A stretch of 10,227 bases of DNA from Clostridium sp. SCN 57-10 (GCA_001725215.1 MEFT01000117.1:1-10227); one strand, 5' to 3'; shown: positions 1-6,245, numbered from the stretch's first letter. Notes: generated from the letters alone by a model not told the origin. A program made the numbers and translations.

Positions 1-950
1 AGCCGAGCCTGCTTTTCCTCCGGCGGAAACTTATATGCCACCGCCCAGCGCGGCGCTTTCGCCGTGCTGCCCAGTGCCTCGCGTGCGGCAAGGTCGTCCA
101 CCTTAACTACCATGCCGTCTATGCCAAACGGCAACTCGCCGCGTTTTTCGCCCGTCTCGCCGATAAACGTGATGATTTCTTCGATATCGCCCGACGCAAG
201 CATCGGGGCGACCACCTTAAAGCCCTGCGCGCGAAGATACGCAAACGTCTCCTCGTGCGAAGCGTGCCCAAGCTCGCTCGCGTTTTGCAAATTAAAGCAG
301 AAAATAGATAGCCTGCGCTCTGCGCAGATACGGCTGTCTAGCTGGCGCAGAGAGCCCGCGGCGGCGTTGCGCGGGTTCGCGAAAAGCGGCTGCTCTTCGT
401 CCTCCCGCATGCGGTTGAGCTTTTCAAATGCCCATTCGGGCATATATACCTCTCCGCGCACGAAAAGAGGATGCTCGGCATCCGGTATGACGAGCGGAAT
501 ATCATGGATCGTCCTGAGGTTTTCCGTCACGTCTTCGCCAACCGCACCGTCGCCGCGTGTTGCGCCCCGCATAAAAAGGCCGCCTTGATATTCGAGGCAG
601 ACCGAAAGACCGTCTACCTTTACCTCGCAGGTGTACCGCGCATCGGGAAACCGCGCTTTGATGCGAGCATCAAAATCGCGAAGCTCCTGCAGAGAAAAAA
701 CGTCCTGCAGGCTCTCCATCGGATAACGGTGCTCCACCTGCGCAAACGCCGAAAGCGGGCGGTCGCCGATGCGGGAAGATGGAGAATCGGCGCGTTTGAG
801 CGGGGGGTATTCTTCCTCCAGTGCGCGCAACTCGCGCGAAAGCATATCGTACTCATAGTCGGTAATTTCAGGAGCATCTTCGGTGTAATATTTTTTCGCA
901 TGGTAGTTCAGCTGTTCGGTCAGCTCGTCAATGCGTTTTTGAACGTCCAT
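1..950 (-). CDS. ligA: NAD-dependent DNA ligase LigA, N-terminal part (runs off left edge)
   Basis: LigA seals nicks in duplex DNA during replication and repair, using NAD+ as the adenylate donor. Only the first 316 residues are in the window. The Ia region is visible (PEITDYEYD, then DSPSSRIGD near residue 60), followed by the adenylation domain: the nucleophile lysine is K111 in CEVKVDGLS, then TRGDGAVGEDVT, RGEVYMP, FANPRNAAAGSLRQLD, K283 in DGMVVKV and K307 in AYKFPPEE. These match the conserved ligase motifs in order and spacing. The OB, zinc-finger, helix-hairpin-helix and BRCT parts would lie beyond position 1. ATG at 950 is chosen because GGAGG (956-960) lies 5 nt upstream and the protein begins in the usual place. 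The gene follows yunB by 64 bp and has its own promoter candidate, so it may be transcribed alone. No frameshift is seen in the visible part. Confidence 0.96.
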   Translation of the reverse strand, partial: MDVQKRIDELTEQLNYHAKKYYTEDAPEITDYEYDMLSRELRALEEEYPPLKRADSPSSRIGDRPLSAFAQVEHRYPMESLQDVFSLQELRDFDARIKARFPDARYTCEVKVDGLSVCLEYQGGLFMRGATRGDGAVGEDVTENLRTIHDIPLVIPDAEHPLFVRGEVYMPEWAFEKLNRMREDEEQPLFANPRNAAAGSLRQLDSRICAERRLSIFCFNLQNASELGHASHEETFAYLRAQGFKVVAPMLASGDIEEIITFIGETGEKRGELPFGIDGMVVKVDDLAAREALGSTAKAPRWAVAYKFPPEEKQAR

Positions 951-978
951 GATTTCCTCCAGGCAGATTGTTTTGATT

Positions 979-1008
979 AGTATACCACGAAATGCGGGTA
1001 TGCAACAA
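979..1008 (-). promoter_or_regulatory. Possible sigma-A promoter for ligA (extended -10)
   Basis: On the minus strand a TATACT -10 box (979-984) is preceded by TG one base upstream, the extended -10 pattern. A weak TTGTTG -35 (1003-1008) lies 18 bp away. It sits entirely in the short gap between yunB and ligA, about 30 bp before the ligA start. The -10 is convincing and the -35 is poor. Confidence 0.5.
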
Positions 1009-1014
1009 GCACCA

Positions 1015-1731
1015 CTACGGGTTAATGATATTGCTGTGATAGTCGTTATAATTGTCAATCTGATCCTCTGTCGCATCTTCGAGGTAAGTATAGCTTTCCG
1101 GCACGCGGCCGATGAGAACGGTTTCCGCGATGCTCATCTGCGTCTGCACCGTGCACGAGGCCGAGGTGCCTGCCGTCACAAGGCTCATGGTTGCAGCGAC
1201 CTCGATGATAATCTGATGCCTGGTCTGGTTGATGCCGGCGTTGCTGAATGCGCTGATAAACTCGGCTTTTGCGCTTCCGACGGGAACAAGCCGCACATGA
1301 ATGCGCGGCCCGCGGCCCGAAAACAGATCACTGGCCACGATATTGCCGAGCGGCACGGAAATCTGAGATTGATCAAGCTGTGATATCTTCTCCGCTATGC
1401 GTGTGGTGATGCGGGATTTTAAGTGGTTAATCTTCAGCATGTCGGTTTTGAGGGCTACAATGTCTCCGCTTTCGTTTTTTTCAAAGCTCACCAGCTCATT
1501 GGATGAGCCCCCTTGCTCCGAAAGCTCCTCCGTAATTACATCGTTGATGATGCAGGTGGCCAGATAGGTCACGCGCGAAGTGGCATATTGGCGCACAACG
1601 GGCCGCAGCTTGCGGTCAAAGACAATAAAACCGCTCAGCGCAAACGCAAAAAGCAGCAATAGTGAAATGCACACCCGCAGCGCAATATGGCGTTTATGCA
1701 AAGGTGGAGGCCTTCTCCTTCTTTTCCGCAC
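1015..1731 (-). CDS. yunB: Sporulation protein YunB
   Basis: This 238-residue protein matches the YunB family, which in Bacillus subtilis is made in the mother cell under sigma-E and is needed for efficient spore formation; its biochemical role is unknown. A basic N-terminus (RKRRRR) is followed by one membrane segment at about residues 16-38, giving a small cytoplasmic tail and a large outer part. Family landmarks are INQTRHQI (167-174) and IAETVLIGRVPESY (201-214). The GTG start at 1731 is supported by a Shine-Dalgarno at 1737-1746; an ATG at 1738 is in another frame. It stands alone, between a terminator upstream and ligA downstream. Upstream, TATACAGA on the minus strand (TATACA at 1752-1757) loosely resembles a sigma-E -10 box (CATACAMT), but I see no good -35, so sigma-E control is inferred from the family, not from the sequence. 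Confidence 0.9.
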   Translation of the reverse strand: MRKRRRRPPPLHKRHIALRVCISLLLLFAFALSGFIVFDRKLRPVVRQYATSRVTYLATCIINDVITEELSEQGGSSNELVSFEKNESGDIVALKTDMLKINHLKSRITTRIAEKISQLDQSQISVPLGNIVASDLFSGRGPRIHVRLVPVGSAKAEFISAFSNAGINQTRHQIIIEVAATMSLVTAGTSASCTVQTQMSIAETVLIGRVPESYTYLEDATEDQIDNYNDYHSNIINP

Positions 1732-1736
1732 CAGAC

Positions 1737-1746
1737 ATCACCCCCT
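1737..1746 (-). promoter_or_regulatory. Ribosome binding site deciding the GTG start of yunB
   Basis: The minus strand reads AGGGGGTGAT, nine of ten bases of the full anti-16S complement AGGAGGTGAT, ending 5 nt before GTG at 1731. It overlaps an out-of-frame ATG at 1738 that would encode only a short peptide. Confidence 0.8.
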
Positions 1747-1793
1747 CTCTCTGTATACTATTCGGAATGAGCTTAAAACGTGAAAAAGCTTTC

Positions 1794-1834
1794 AAAAAAC
1801 GGCGAAGGGCGGTAAAAACCGTCCTTCGCCGTTT
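1794..1834 (-). terminator. Intrinsic terminator after the ParB-like gene
   Basis: A 16-bp stem pairs 1797-1812 with 1819-1834, with one G:U-type mismatch and a 6-nt loop. On the minus strand it is followed by six T (1799-1794). It begins 10 bp past the stop of the broken ParB-like gene and ends the vanW-comB-ParB-like unit before yunB. No T-run follows it on the plus strand. Confidence 0.92.
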
Positions 1835-1843
1835 GATTCTATA

Positions 1844-2355
1844 TCAAATAGAACTATGATATCGCAGCGTCCATATGTCATTATTTGAATCGTCTTCATA
1901 CGCGTACACTTCGGCAATATTCAACATTTTAGCCATGTAAAGTCTCGTATGTCCGTCGAGCAAAATAAGCTCATTTTCATGCTTGAGTATGGGTACGATA
2001 AAATGCTCGGGGTCTTTTGCCCAGCATCTAATTGCGTTTAACTTCTCTCTGTTAACGTAAAATTGCGACGGCTGCAGTTTATCGATGCCGATTTTTATAA
2101 GCTCCACGTCATCATAGCTTTTCAGTAATCTGCCGTCTTTAGCGTAAAACTCCTAATGTGCTTTGCGTAAAACCTAAATGCGTCAATGATTTCTCCGATA
2201 TTGCACTCATCGTGACAATCGATAATTGCAGAACCCATATCGCAAATAAAAAATTGGCAGGGGTATGTGTCGTCAATGAGAAACGCCCCGTGCTGCTTCA
2301 ATACGACTTCTTCAAATCGATTGTCAACGTAACTGTCAATCCTTTGTATCTTCAC
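1844..2355 (-). pseudogene. Broken gene for a protein with a ParB-like domain (frameshift near 2146)
   Basis: Two adjacent reading frames look like halves of one protein. The first (2355-2122, GTG start) encodes 77 residues beginning MKIQRIDSY and containing IIDAFRFYAKHIRSF. The second (stop at 1844) encodes ELIKIGIDKLQPSQFYVNREKL and LLDGHTRLY, the DGHTR signature of the ParB/sulfiredoxin-like fold. Adding one A to the plus-strand A-run at 2146-2149 joins them as RSFYAKDGRLLKSYDDVELIKI, about 170 residues. From memory, intact clostridial relatives have this N-terminal part, then the ParB-like part, then roughly 40 further residues that are absent here. The internal GTG at 2107 has no clear ribosome binding site, so separate translation of the second half is unlikely. 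It lies 22 bp after comB and ends at a terminator. The region is visibly richer in A+T than its neighbours. Function is unknown; a sequencing or assembly error in the homopolymer is the main alternative. Confidence 0.75.
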
Positions 2356-2377
2356 AGCTCATCTCTTTCTTTCGCGG

Positions 2378-3085
2378 TCATTTGCCTAAGGGCACGAACA
2401 CCGCCTCGGTGTAACAGCGGCCTTGCGCATCACGGCGCAGAGGCAGTGCAAAGTCAAAGCGATCAAAGCGGGTGCACAGTTCAAAATCTTCCGGCGGCGC
2501 GTCACCCGCGCTTTCCGCGGCGAAAAACCGCGCGCCGTCGGTCGCGCGCATGAGCTTTACGGCGGCCTCACGGTCATATGCCTCACCGCGTAGCAGCGCG
2601 CGCAAATATTCGGCGCATATCCGGTCTTCCGTCGTCGTTTGCGTGCCGGCCAGCCCCATCGCCACCAGACTCACGCGTGCGGGCGCCGCGCGTCGGATGT
2701 AAGCCGCCGTGGCTGACGCATTGACGAGCGCGCCCAGAAGAATTTCATCCGCGTGTGGCTCGGCCGCCGCAACACCCTGTGTTCCGGCGCTCGTCGTATG
2801 CACGATTACGCGGCCGCGTACGTCGGCGCACGAAACCTCAAAAGGCGAATTGCCGAAATCAAAGCCTGGTTGTTTTCTGCCACCCCGCTCGCCCGCGAGC
2901 AAAAGCGACGGATCTGCCTGCTTTGCCGCATAGGCCGACTCTATGTCCCCGATGGGATAAATGCGCCGCGCGCCGCCCGCAAACGCATAACTTTCAAAGG
3001 AAAACGCGCGGAACACATCGATGACCACTGTCAATCCGCGCGCTTGACGCGCGCCGTCAAGCAGCTCTAAAATTTCGATCTCCAT
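2378..3085 (-). CDS. comB: ComB family 2-phosphosulfolactate phosphatase
   Basis: ComB removes phosphate from 2-phosphosulfolactate to give sulfolactate, an early step of coenzyme M synthesis in methanogens; in bacteria the family also occurs without that pathway. The 235-residue length fits the family. Conserved blocks are VVIDVFRAFSFES (20-32, with D23 and R26), GARRIYPIGD, LLAGERGG (62-69), GFDFGNSPFE (74-83), HTTSAGT (96-102), GALVNASA and TTEDRICAEYL (151-161, acidic pair E153/D154). ATG at 3085 is preferred because GGGAG lies 8 nt upstream; the in-frame GTG at 3094 overlaps that site. The gene follows vanW by 49 bp with no terminator between and precedes the ParB-like gene by 22 bp, so it is probably co-transcribed from the vanW promoter. 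No ComA or ComC homologue is in the window, so the true substrate here is uncertain. Confidence 0.88.
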   Translation of the reverse strand: MEIEILELLDGARQARGLTVVIDVFRAFSFESYAFAGGARRIYPIGDIESAYAAKQADPSLLLAGERGGRKQPGFDFGNSPFEVSCADVRGRVIVHTTSAGTQGVAAAEPHADEILLGALVNASATAAYIRRAAPARVSLVAMGLAGTQTTTEDRICAEYLRALLRGEAYDREAAVKLMRATDGARFFAAESAGDAPPEDFELCTRFDRFDFALPLRRDAQGRCYTEAVFVPLGK

Positions 3086-3093
3086 TCGATTCA

Positions 3094-3098
3094 CTCCC
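3094..3098 (-). promoter_or_regulatory. Ribosome binding site deciding the comB start
   Basis: GGGAG on the minus strand is 8 nt before ATG 3085. The longer GTG start at 3094 overlaps this element, and the next purine-rich site lies too far upstream to serve it well. Confidence 0.65.
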
Positions 3099-3134
3099 GT
3101 TTCTTTTTGCTCCTAAAGCCTATGCCTTAGTTTC

Positions 3135-3962
3135 TCACACCTCAATGCATTCCAGCTCTTTGGTATCATACAGCACCTGCGCGTGGCTGCGCTTGATTTC
3201 CTCTCGCGCAACGCATGTGCCTGTTCGCTTGTCAAAGCGTTCACGGCAGACAACATTGTTGCGGTAGACGATTCCGTTTTCCCTCGAGAAATACTCCTGT
3301 TCGGCACGAATATGCCAGCTCTCCGCCAAGGGGCTGTCGGCTCGCAGCTCACCGCGCAGGTATACGCCGTCCGAATGAACCAGAATCTGAAATATGTGGT
3401 CGGTATTATTTCGAAAGCGGTAATCGAGATATTGATACGCAATAGATGTACCGACGCCAAACGGCACCTGTCTGCCATAGTCTGGAAACAGATCGTAATC
3501 GTCATGGTGGTGGTGCTCCGTAATGGTGAGCGGTGTGTGCAGCACCATCCAGTGAATCAAGTTGGTAAACTGACACATCCCGCCGCCGAAGCCGCATCCC
3601 GTCTCGCCCTTGCGAATGGTCAAACCTTCACGATAGCCCTTCTTCTCGGTGCATGCGCCGACAAGCTTCCAAAACGAAAAGGTTTCACCGGGTCTGATTA
3701 AGATTCCGTTGACGCACGGTGCCGCGAGCGAAAGGTTGTGCGCCTTGTTTTCCTGTAGGCGCATATCAACATTCCCCAGCGTACGCCGGATCAGTGAATT
3801 ATGGTCATATACAAGCGCGGGGAGCGGCGTATCATCGTGCCTGTGTGCGAACCGCTCGCCGGAGCATACGTCGTGCAGCATGCGCAGCGCACGCGATTTG
3901 ACCGTTGAAATGGCATAAGCCGTTTTGCCATATTCGCAAAAAAGCTTGCGCGACTTACTCAT
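3135..3962 (-). CDS. VanW family protein
   Basis: The 275-residue protein carries the VanW domain (Pfam PF04294). The family is named after an accessory gene of a vancomycin-resistance cluster, but its biochemical role is unknown and most members have nothing to do with resistance. Recognisable blocks are LAAPCVNGILIRPGETFSFW (79-98), KKGYREG, the glycine-rich GCGFGGGMCQFTN (122-134), WMVLHTPLTITEHHHHDDYDLFPDYGRQVPFGVGTS and YRFRNNTD. No signal peptide or membrane segment is evident at the N-terminus, so it is probably cytoplasmic. ATG at 3962 is chosen for the GGAGG 5 nt upstream; the in-frame GTG at 3974 lies at the ribosome binding site. It is the first gene of a probable unit with comB and the ParB-like gene, and is divergent from the cofE-like gene. 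No vanA/B, vanH or vanX homologues are nearby, so resistance should not be inferred. Confidence 0.93.
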   Translation of the reverse strand: MSKSRKLFCEYGKTAYAISTVKSRALRMLHDVCSGERFAHRHDDTPLPALVYDHNSLIRRTLGNVDMRLQENKAHNLSLAAPCVNGILIRPGETFSFWKLVGACTEKKGYREGLTIRKGETGCGFGGGMCQFTNLIHWMVLHTPLTITEHHHHDDYDLFPDYGRQVPFGVGTSIAYQYLDYRFRNNTDHIFQILVHSDGVYLRGELRADSPLAESWHIRAEQEYFSRENGIVYRNNVVCRERFDKRTGTCVAREEIKRSHAQVLYDTKELECIEV

Positions 3963-3967
3963 AATAT

Positions 3968-3972
3968 CCTCC
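3968..3972 (-). promoter_or_regulatory. Ribosome binding site deciding the vanW start
   Basis: GGAGG on the minus strand lies 5 nt before ATG 3962 and is immediately next to the alternative in-frame GTG at 3974, which makes that longer start unlikely. Confidence 0.8.
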
Positions 3973-3988
3973 ACATCGGTTTTCTCTT

Positions 3989-4017
3989 ACCATAACACGG
4001 ACATTTTGCACTGTCAA
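3989..4017 (-). promoter_or_regulatory. Sigma-A promoter for vanW
   Basis: On the minus strand a perfect TTGACA -35 (4012-4017) is followed after 17 bp by TATGGT (3989-3994). The -10 box ends about 26 bp before the vanW start, giving a short leader. It probably drives vanW, comB and the ParB-like gene. Confidence 0.8.
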
Positions 4018-4022
4018 ACGGT

Positions 4023-4050
4023 TTGCCGAATTTCGGGTTGAATTCTGCAA
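4023..4050. promoter_or_regulatory. Inverted repeat between divergent promoters, candidate operator
   Basis: TTGCCGAATT (4023-4032) and AATTCTGCAA (4041-4050) are inverted copies matching at 9 of 10 positions, with an 8-bp spacer. The dyad covers the -35 box of the plus-strand promoter (4038-4043) and starts 5 bp beyond the -35 box of the vanW promoter (4012-4017). A protein bound here could control both directions. No regulator gene is next to it, so the binding protein is unknown. Confidence 0.5.
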
Positions 4051-4066
4051 GCAAGTCCGATATAAT
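4038..4066 (+). promoter_or_regulatory. Sigma-A promoter for the cofE-like gene
   Basis: TTGAAT (4038-4043), 17 bp, then a perfect TATAAT (4061-4066). Transcription would start near 4073, leaving a leader of about 68 nt before ATG 4141. Confidence 0.85.
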
Positions 4067-4082
4067 AGATCGGGTGTTTGCA

Positions 4083-4108
4083 GTGGCTTTCGCCACCGCT
4101 TTTTGGCG
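4083..4108 (+). promoter_or_regulatory. Leader with two mutually exclusive small hairpins
   Basis: GTGGC (4083-4087) can pair with GCCAC (4092-4096) around a TTTC loop. The overlapping CGCCA (4091-4095) can instead pair with TGGCG (4104-4108). Each stem is only 5 bp. The second is followed by a broken T-run (TTTATT). This may be a weak attenuator or chance. Confidence 0.25.
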
Positions 4109-4140
4109 TTTATTACAAATTCAGATAAAGAGGTATAGTT

Positions 4141-5331
4141 ATGGAAAGAATGGTCGGCACCGTTTCGCGCGGAATCCGCGCCCCTATCATCCGCGAAGGC
4201 GACAACCTGCCCGACATCGTCGTGCACTCCGTTTTGCAGGCTGCCGAATCGGAGCACATTACCTTTGCCGACCGCGACATCGTCGCCGTAACCGAAGCGG
4301 TTGTTGCACGCGCGCAAGGAAACTATGCGCATGTTGACGATATAGCGCACGATGTGCGCGAAAAGCTCGGCGGCGAGACCATTGGCGTCATCTTCCCCAT
4401 TCTGAGCCGCAACCGCTTTGCGGTCTGCCTGCGCGGCATTGCGCGCGGCGCAAAGAAAATCGTGCTTATGGTCAGCTATCCCGCTGATGAGGTGGGCAAT
4501 CACCTGATCGACGAAGATATACTGGATGAAAAGGGCGTAGATCCCTGTCGCGATGTGCTCACCGAAGCTCAGTACCGTGCGCTGTTCGGGCGCGTCGAAC
4601 ATCCTTTCACTGGCGTTGACTATCTCGAATACTACTCCCAGCTCATTCGCGACTGCGGCGCAGAATGCGAAATTGTCTTGTCGAACGACGCGCGTACCAT
4701 TTTGAAGTATACCGATAAGGTATTGACGTGCGACATCCATTCCCGTTTCCGCACCAAGCGCCGCCTGCTCAAAGCCGGTGCAAAGCTTGTGCTTGGTCTT
4801 GACGATTTAATGACTGCCCCCATTGGGCGCAGCGGCTGTAACCCCGACTTTGGCCTGCTCGGTTCGAACAAAGCGACCGAAGAGATGGTGAAGCTATTCC
4901 CGCGTGACTGCGATCAGTTTGTCGCCGAGGTGGCCGCACAGCTGCGCGAGAAGACGGGAAAGCAAATCGAGGTCATGGTTTACGGCGATGGCGCGTTTAA
5001 GGACCCCGTGGGCAAGATCTGGGAGCTTGCAGACCCCGTCGTTTCCCCCGCTTATACCCCCGGTCTTGAGGGCACGCCCAACGAAATCAAGCTTAAATAT
5101 TTGGCCGACAATGAATTTGCATCGCTTAAGGGTGACGCGCTCAAGGCCGCGATTTCAGACTATATCCGCCTTAAAGGCGACGATCTTAAAGGCAGCATGG
5201 CGTCTCAGGGCACCACGCCCCGCAGGCTGACCGATCTCATCGGCTCTTTGTGCGACCTGACCTCCGGCTCTGGCGACAAAGGAACGCCCATCATCCTTGT
5301 GCAAGGCTATTTTGATAACTATACGAAATAA
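4141..5331 (+). CDS. CofE-like protein (coenzyme F420-0:L-glutamate ligase family), long bacterial form
   Basis: The N-terminal part (DRDIVAVTEAVVARAQGNY, 44-62) resembles CofE, which adds glutamate to coenzyme F420-0 using GTP in methanogens and actinobacteria. At 396 residues it is much longer than archaeal CofE (about 250), and belongs to a long form that I recall from Firmicutes. Other strong-looking blocks are GLLGSNKATEEMVKLFPRDC, VMVYGDGAFKDPVGKIWE, SPAYTPGLEGTPNEIKLKYLADNEFA and SQGTTPRRLTDLIGSLCDLTSGSGDKGTP near the C-terminus. It is soluble, with no signal peptide. AAAGAGG (4127-4133) lies 7 nt before ATG 4141. The gene is monocistronic, with its own promoter and terminator, and ends in tandem stops TAA TGA. 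No other F420 synthesis gene (cofC, cofD, cofG, cofH) is in the window, so activity on F420 is doubtful; another ATP- or GTP-dependent amino-acid ligation is possible. Confidence 0.82.
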   Translation: MERMVGTVSRGIRAPIIREGDNLPDIVVHSVLQAAESEHITFADRDIVAVTEAVVARAQGNYAHVDDIAHDVREKLGGETIGVIFPILSRNRFAVCLRGIARGAKKIVLMVSYPADEVGNHLIDEDILDEKGVDPCRDVLTEAQYRALFGRVEHPFTGVDYLEYYSQLIRDCGAECEIVLSNDARTILKYTDKVLTCDIHSRFRTKRRLLKAGAKLVLGLDDLMTAPIGRSGCNPDFGLLGSNKATEEMVKLFPRDCDQFVAEVAAQLREKTGKQIEVMVYGDGAFKDPVGKIWELADPVVSPAYTPGLEGTPNEIKLKYLADNEFASLKGDALKAAISDYIRLKGDDLKGSMASQGTTPRRLTDLIGSLCDLTSGSGDKGTPIILVQGYFDNYTK

Positions 5332-5336
5332 TGAAC

Positions 5337-5371
5337 AGAGCGCCGAGCAAAAAGCACGGCGCTCTATTTTT
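5337..5371 (+). terminator. Intrinsic terminator after the cofE-like gene
   Basis: A 9-bp GC-rich stem AGAGCGCCG (5337-5345) / CGGCGCTCT (5357-5365), with an 11-nt loop, is followed by ATTTTT. It begins 6 bp after the stop codon. It lies between convergent genes and might also slow transcripts coming from pirin, but on that strand no clean T-run follows. Confidence 0.9.
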
Positions 5372-5388
5372 GATTCAAACCGCCCTGC

Positions 5389-6213
5389 TTATTTATGGCG
5401 GATAAAGGTGCCGCGATCAAGTTCGTCAAAGGCTTGCTGCAGCTCTTCACGCGTGTTCATCACAATCGGGCCGCCCCACGCGATCGGCTCGCGGGAAAAG
5501 AAGATGAAGCGCGCAGCCGATTCGGGTGGGGCGGAAACCGCAACTCCATCCCCTTCTCCAAACAACACGGCCGTTTTGCTCGGAATCGCTTCGCCCGCGC
5601 TTACGGCGTCTCCTTCAATCGTAAAGATGAAAACGGTCTCGTCAGTCTTCGTTGGAATGATAATTTCCCTGCCTGCCGCAAGCTCAACATCATAAATCGT
5701 GGCGGGAATATGGCGCGGCGCAACGCCCACCGCCTCTCCGAACTGGCCGGATAGCACGCGTACGCTTACGCCATCTTCCTTTACCTGCGGCATATCCTCC
5801 TGCGTGATGCCTAAATAAGCAGGCTCACACATTTTTTCTCCGCTCGGCAGGTTGAGCCAAAGCTGAAAGCCAAGCATGCGATCAGACGGCATCGGCATCT
5901 CCTGATGCAGGATGCCGCTTCCCGCCGTCATCCACTGGCTTTCACCTGTACTGATGACGCCACGGTTGCCCAAGCTGTCTTCATGCTCGATTTTCCCGGC
6001 AATTAAATAGGTAATCGTCTCAATGCCGCGATGCGGATGCGTCGGAAAGCCGGCTACATAATCTGAGGGATTGACAGAATCGAAGGAGTCGAGCATCAAA
6101 AACGGGTCAAAATCGCGCACATCATGGTTGCCAAGTACACGCACAAGCCGAACGCCCGCACCGTCTATCGCTCTTTGCCCGCGCACCATTTTTTCGATTT
6201 TTCGCATTTTCAT
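5389..6213 (-). CDS. Pirin family protein
   Basis: Pirins are metal-binding bicupin proteins; some bacterial members oxidise quercetin in vitro, and others bind metabolic enzymes or act as redox sensors. From ATG 6213 the protein is 274 residues. The N-terminal cupin holds the metal ligands H59 and H61 in FPTHPHRGIETITYL and H103 and E105 in GSGILHQEMP, the standard His3-Glu set. FQLWLNLP follows, and the second cupin domain ends with the AWGGPIVMNTREELQQAFDELDRGTF pattern typical of the family. The start is chosen because GGGAG lies 8 nt before ATG 6213; an in-frame ATG at 6228 has no ribosome binding site and overlaps that element. The gene lies 67 bp after aroQ with no terminator between, so it may receive aromatic-operon transcripts. 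Its substrate cannot be read from the sequence. Confidence 0.92.
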   Translation of the reverse strand: MKMRKIEKMVRGQRAIDGAGVRLVRVLGNHDVRDFDPFLMLDSFDSVNPSDYVAGFPTHPHRGIETITYLIAGKIEHEDSLGNRGVISTGESQWMTAGSGILHQEMPMPSDRMLGFQLWLNLPSGEKMCEPAYLGITQEDMPQVKEDGVSVRVLSGQFGEAVGVAPRHIPATIYDVELAAGREIIIPTKTDETVFIFTIEGDAVSAGEAIPSKTAVLFGEGDGVAVSAPPESAARFIFFSREPIAWGGPIVMNTREELQQAFDELDRGTFIRHK

Positions 6214-6221
6214 TTCTTTCA

Positions 6222-6226
6222 CTCCC
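6222..6226 (-). promoter_or_regulatory. Ribosome binding site deciding the pirin start
   Basis: GGGAG on the minus strand ends 8 nt before ATG 6213 and overlaps the upstream in-frame ATG at 6228, which itself has no purine-rich site before it. Confidence 0.65.
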
Positions 6227-6245
6227 ATGGCATTGTATTTTCTTT

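Noticed and set aside
471..980. Plus-strand open frame of 169 codons
   Set aside because: Antisense to ligA, whose catalytic motifs read through the whole stretch.
1662..1859. Small plus-strand open frame of 65 codons across the yunB upstream region
   Set aside because: It covers the yunB start and the terminator stem, and has no recognised homology or ribosome binding site.
2122..2160. Programmed -1 frameshift in the ParB-like gene
   Set aside because: A TTTT run is present, but there is no canonical slippery heptamer and no clear downstream stem; a deletion or read error is simpler.
3135..3962. Vancomycin resistance determinant
   Set aside because: VanW alone does not confer resistance, and no vanHAX, vanY or vanRS genes are present.
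3955..4740. Minus-strand open frame of 261 codons overlapping the cofE-like gene
   Set aside because: It crosses two strong promoters and runs antisense to a clearly conserved protein; no motif seen.
5337..5371. Fully bidirectional terminator serving pirin as well
   Set aside because: The stem is symmetrical, but on the minus strand the bases after it are GTTCATTATTT, not a continuous T-run, so only plus-strand function is well supported.
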